Shown: positions 40,302 to 41,570 of the stretch, one piece after another
Position numbering within the stretch: the first letter of the stretch is position 1
Layout of the letters: every line of letters begins with the position of its first letter
Origin: Exilibacterium sp.
Lineage (GTDB): Bacteria > Pseudomonadota > Gammaproteobacteria > Pseudomonadales > Cellvibrionaceae
DNA length: 41,570 bases
Direction of reading: 5' to 3'
Assembly: GCA_028280195.1 (NCBI GenBank)
Contig: JANQMH010000013.1
Coordinates: forward strand, 1-41,570
Translations under genes and position numbers: made by a program
Notes under the pieces: generated by a model
Database searches by the model: none
Told to the model about the DNA's origin: nothing
Seen by the model: the letters and a program-made list of their open reading frames with translations, nothing else

Positions 40302-41570
40302 TCAGGGTAAGAGTTGATCAAGAATTTTCGCAATCTCCTGGACGCTGGGTTGCCGGTGCATGGTAAAGTGATTACCACAGATCGTGTGGTGCGCTATTTG
40401 TGGCGCTAACCCTCGCCAGCCGGATTCGAGTGAATCCACCTTTCCTTCGATCTGTTCCCGGGCCGAGAGGAAGACGATTTTTTTCTCCGTTGGCGAAGGG
40501 CGATACGCGGAAATGGCTTTAAGATTGGCCCGGAAAATGCGCACAAGACGATCCACGTCACCTGCGTCCATAAAGTTCGATCCGCTTGCCAGCCGCTGGC
40601 GCAGGCGGGTCTGGCGATTTTCCGGGGCGGCGTCTTCAAGCTCGCGGAAAAATGCCGGTTCCACCTCGCCCACTTCAGCCAAAAGATGCAGCAGGATCGC
40701 CTCATCTTCCGGCTCCTCCCGCTTTTCGCTCAGTTGCGGGCAAACTGTGTCGGCCAGCACCAGGAGTCCAACCTCCCGATCCGCGGTTCGCAGCTGCTGA
40801 GCCATTTCGAAAGCAATAACGCCGCCCGATGACCAGCCGTAGAGGTGATAGGGACCTGTAGGCCACAGGGCCGTGATTTCCGCTACATAACGGTCCGCCA
40901 TGGCCGTAATATCGGTCAGCGGTTGCGTTTCTCCCTCGAAACCCACCGCCTGTATGCCGTAAACCATCCGCTCGGTGCCGAGAGAATCGGCCAATTCCCG
41001 GTAACAGAATGCCCCGCCGCCCACGGGATGAATGCAAAAAAGCGGTGCCTTGAAACCATCGCTTTGACCGCCGCTTTTGAGTGGCAGAACAATGCTCGGT
41101 TTCCATTCCTCCCTTGCCCGTATTGCCGTCGCCAGTGCCTTCGGGGTCGGATATTGAAACAGTGCCCGGGGCGGTATATCCACCTGGGAAGCCTTTCGGA
41201 TCGACGATAACAGCCGGATTGTCAGCAGGGAGTGGCCACCGAGATCGAAGAAGTCGCCATCGATGCCGACGCGGGCCATACCGAGTATGTCGGCGAATAT
41301 CCCGCACAGCATCTCTTCCGTTGGATTGCGGGGCGCGGTGTATTCCCTACCGGTTTCCCATGCATCGCCGTCCGGCACCGGCAACGCCCGCCGGTCGATC
41401 TTGCCGCTCGGCGTCAGGGGCAATGCTTCCACAAAGACGAAGCGGGCGGGGATCATCCAATCGGGGAGAGAAGCGCGCAGGTGCGTGCGCAATTCGTCCC
41501 GTGTCAAGTGGCAAAGCTGCGCGCCTTCACCTTCCTGTTTCTGTTCCTGCTCCGGGGGAGGTTGCATGCC
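40302..41570 (-). CDS. Non-ribosomal peptide synthetase, C-terminal part (A-PCP-TE; 5' end outside window)
   Basis: The frame is open to the right edge; about 422 residues are visible. The first 65 belong to the end of an adenylation domain, with the A10 motif LTPSGKIDRRAL and its catalytic lysine. The carrier domain follows (about 80-155), with FFDLGGHSLL carrying the phosphopantetheine serine. The rest is a type I thioesterase: FCIHPVGGGAFCYREL, nucleophile motif YGWSSGGVIAFEMA, and the late histidine in GNHFTMHRQP. The TE domain makes this the terminal module, which releases the product by hydrolysis or cyclisation. The product cannot be told from this end; PchB and the receptor suggest a salicylate-containing siderophore. 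Confidence 0.93.
   Translation of the reverse strand, partial: GMQPPPEQEQKQEGEGAQLCHLTRDELRTHLRASLPDWMIPARFVFVEALPLTPSGKIDRRALPVPDGDAWETGREYTAPRNPTEEMLCGIFADILGMARVGIDGDFFDLGGHSLLTIRLLSSIRKASQVDIPPRALFQYPTPKALATAIRAREEWKPSIVLPLKSGGQSDGFKAPLFCIHPVGGGAFCYRELADSLGTERMVYGIQAVGFEGETQPLTDITAMADRYVAEITALWPTGPYHLYGWSSGGVIAFEMAQQLRTADREVGLLVLADTVCPQLSEKREEPEDEAILLHLLAEVGEVEPAFFRELEDAAPENRQTRLRQRLASGSNFMDAGDVDRLVRIFRANLKAISAYRPSPTEKKIVFLSAREQIEGKVDSLESGWRGLAPQIAHHTICGNHFTMHRQPSVQEIAKILDQLLP

Noticed and set aside
40142-40378. Short frame between NRPS and thioesterase (78 codons)
   Set aside because: It overlaps the end of the NRPS gene, has an unlikely composition and no ribosome site that I trust.

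Overview
The window reads as chromosome of a free-living, probably marine or aquatic, gammaproteobacterium. This rests on a HexR-controlled Entner-Doudoroff cluster, a recA-cinA pair, a ydbH-ynbE-ydbL envelope operon, a Lap-type giant adhesin with its type I exporter, and large TonB-dependent receptors. A Cellvibrionales/Halieaceae-like source would fit, but I cannot fix the genus from sequence alone. No rRNA, tRNA, CRISPR array or intact transposase was found.

Layout. (1) 1-7.2 kb, minus strand: an ABC exporter, an HlyD adaptor, a TolC-like channel and the first 633 codons of a LapA-like adhesin, which runs off the left edge. (2) 7.3-9.2 kb: a small conserved protein, recX and a LacI-family regulator. 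(3) 9.2-15.8 kb: glucose catabolism. zwf and glk diverge around a 36-bp perfect palindrome that carries the glk -35 box. pgl-edd and hexR diverge around a perfect HexR box. No eda gene is present. (4) 15.9-19.2 kb: ydbH-ynbE-ydbL, an inter-membrane phospholipid transport system, closed by a bidirectional terminator. (5) 19.2-21.8 kb: a TonB-dependent receptor. (6) 22.4-24.2 kb: recA, with a LexA box and a four-copy 19-bp tandem repeat in its leader, and cinA/pncC.

(7) 24.5-41.6 kb is an accessory region. It opens with a Fic protein whose promoter is wrapped in two palindromes. All following genes are on the minus strand. In transcription order they are: the end of an NRPS (A-PCP-TE), a type II thioesterase, a PchB-like isochorismate pyruvate-lyase, a truncated coupled ORF, a decayed Tn3-family transposase, an ECF sigma factor, FecR, a FecA-type receptor with an STN signalling domain, an ABC ATPase, a permease fused to a peptidase-like domain lacking the zinc motif, an LCM-like methyltransferase, and an alpha/beta hydrolase carrying its own STN domain. 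PchB, the NRPS end, the sigma/FecR/STN-receptor trio and two Fur-like sites point to an iron-responsive salicylate-type siderophore locus that has been partly rearranged.

The strongest unusual signals are: the STN-hydrolase chimera, which shares about 497 bp (including leader DNA and a fecR tail) with the receptor gene 8,141 bp away; a nested palindromic element at 38.8-39.2 kb in which two unrelated long inverted repeats enclose the same 52-nt core in opposite orientation; the operator architecture of zwf/glk and of fic; and short tandem duplications at several gene edges, including both ends of recA.
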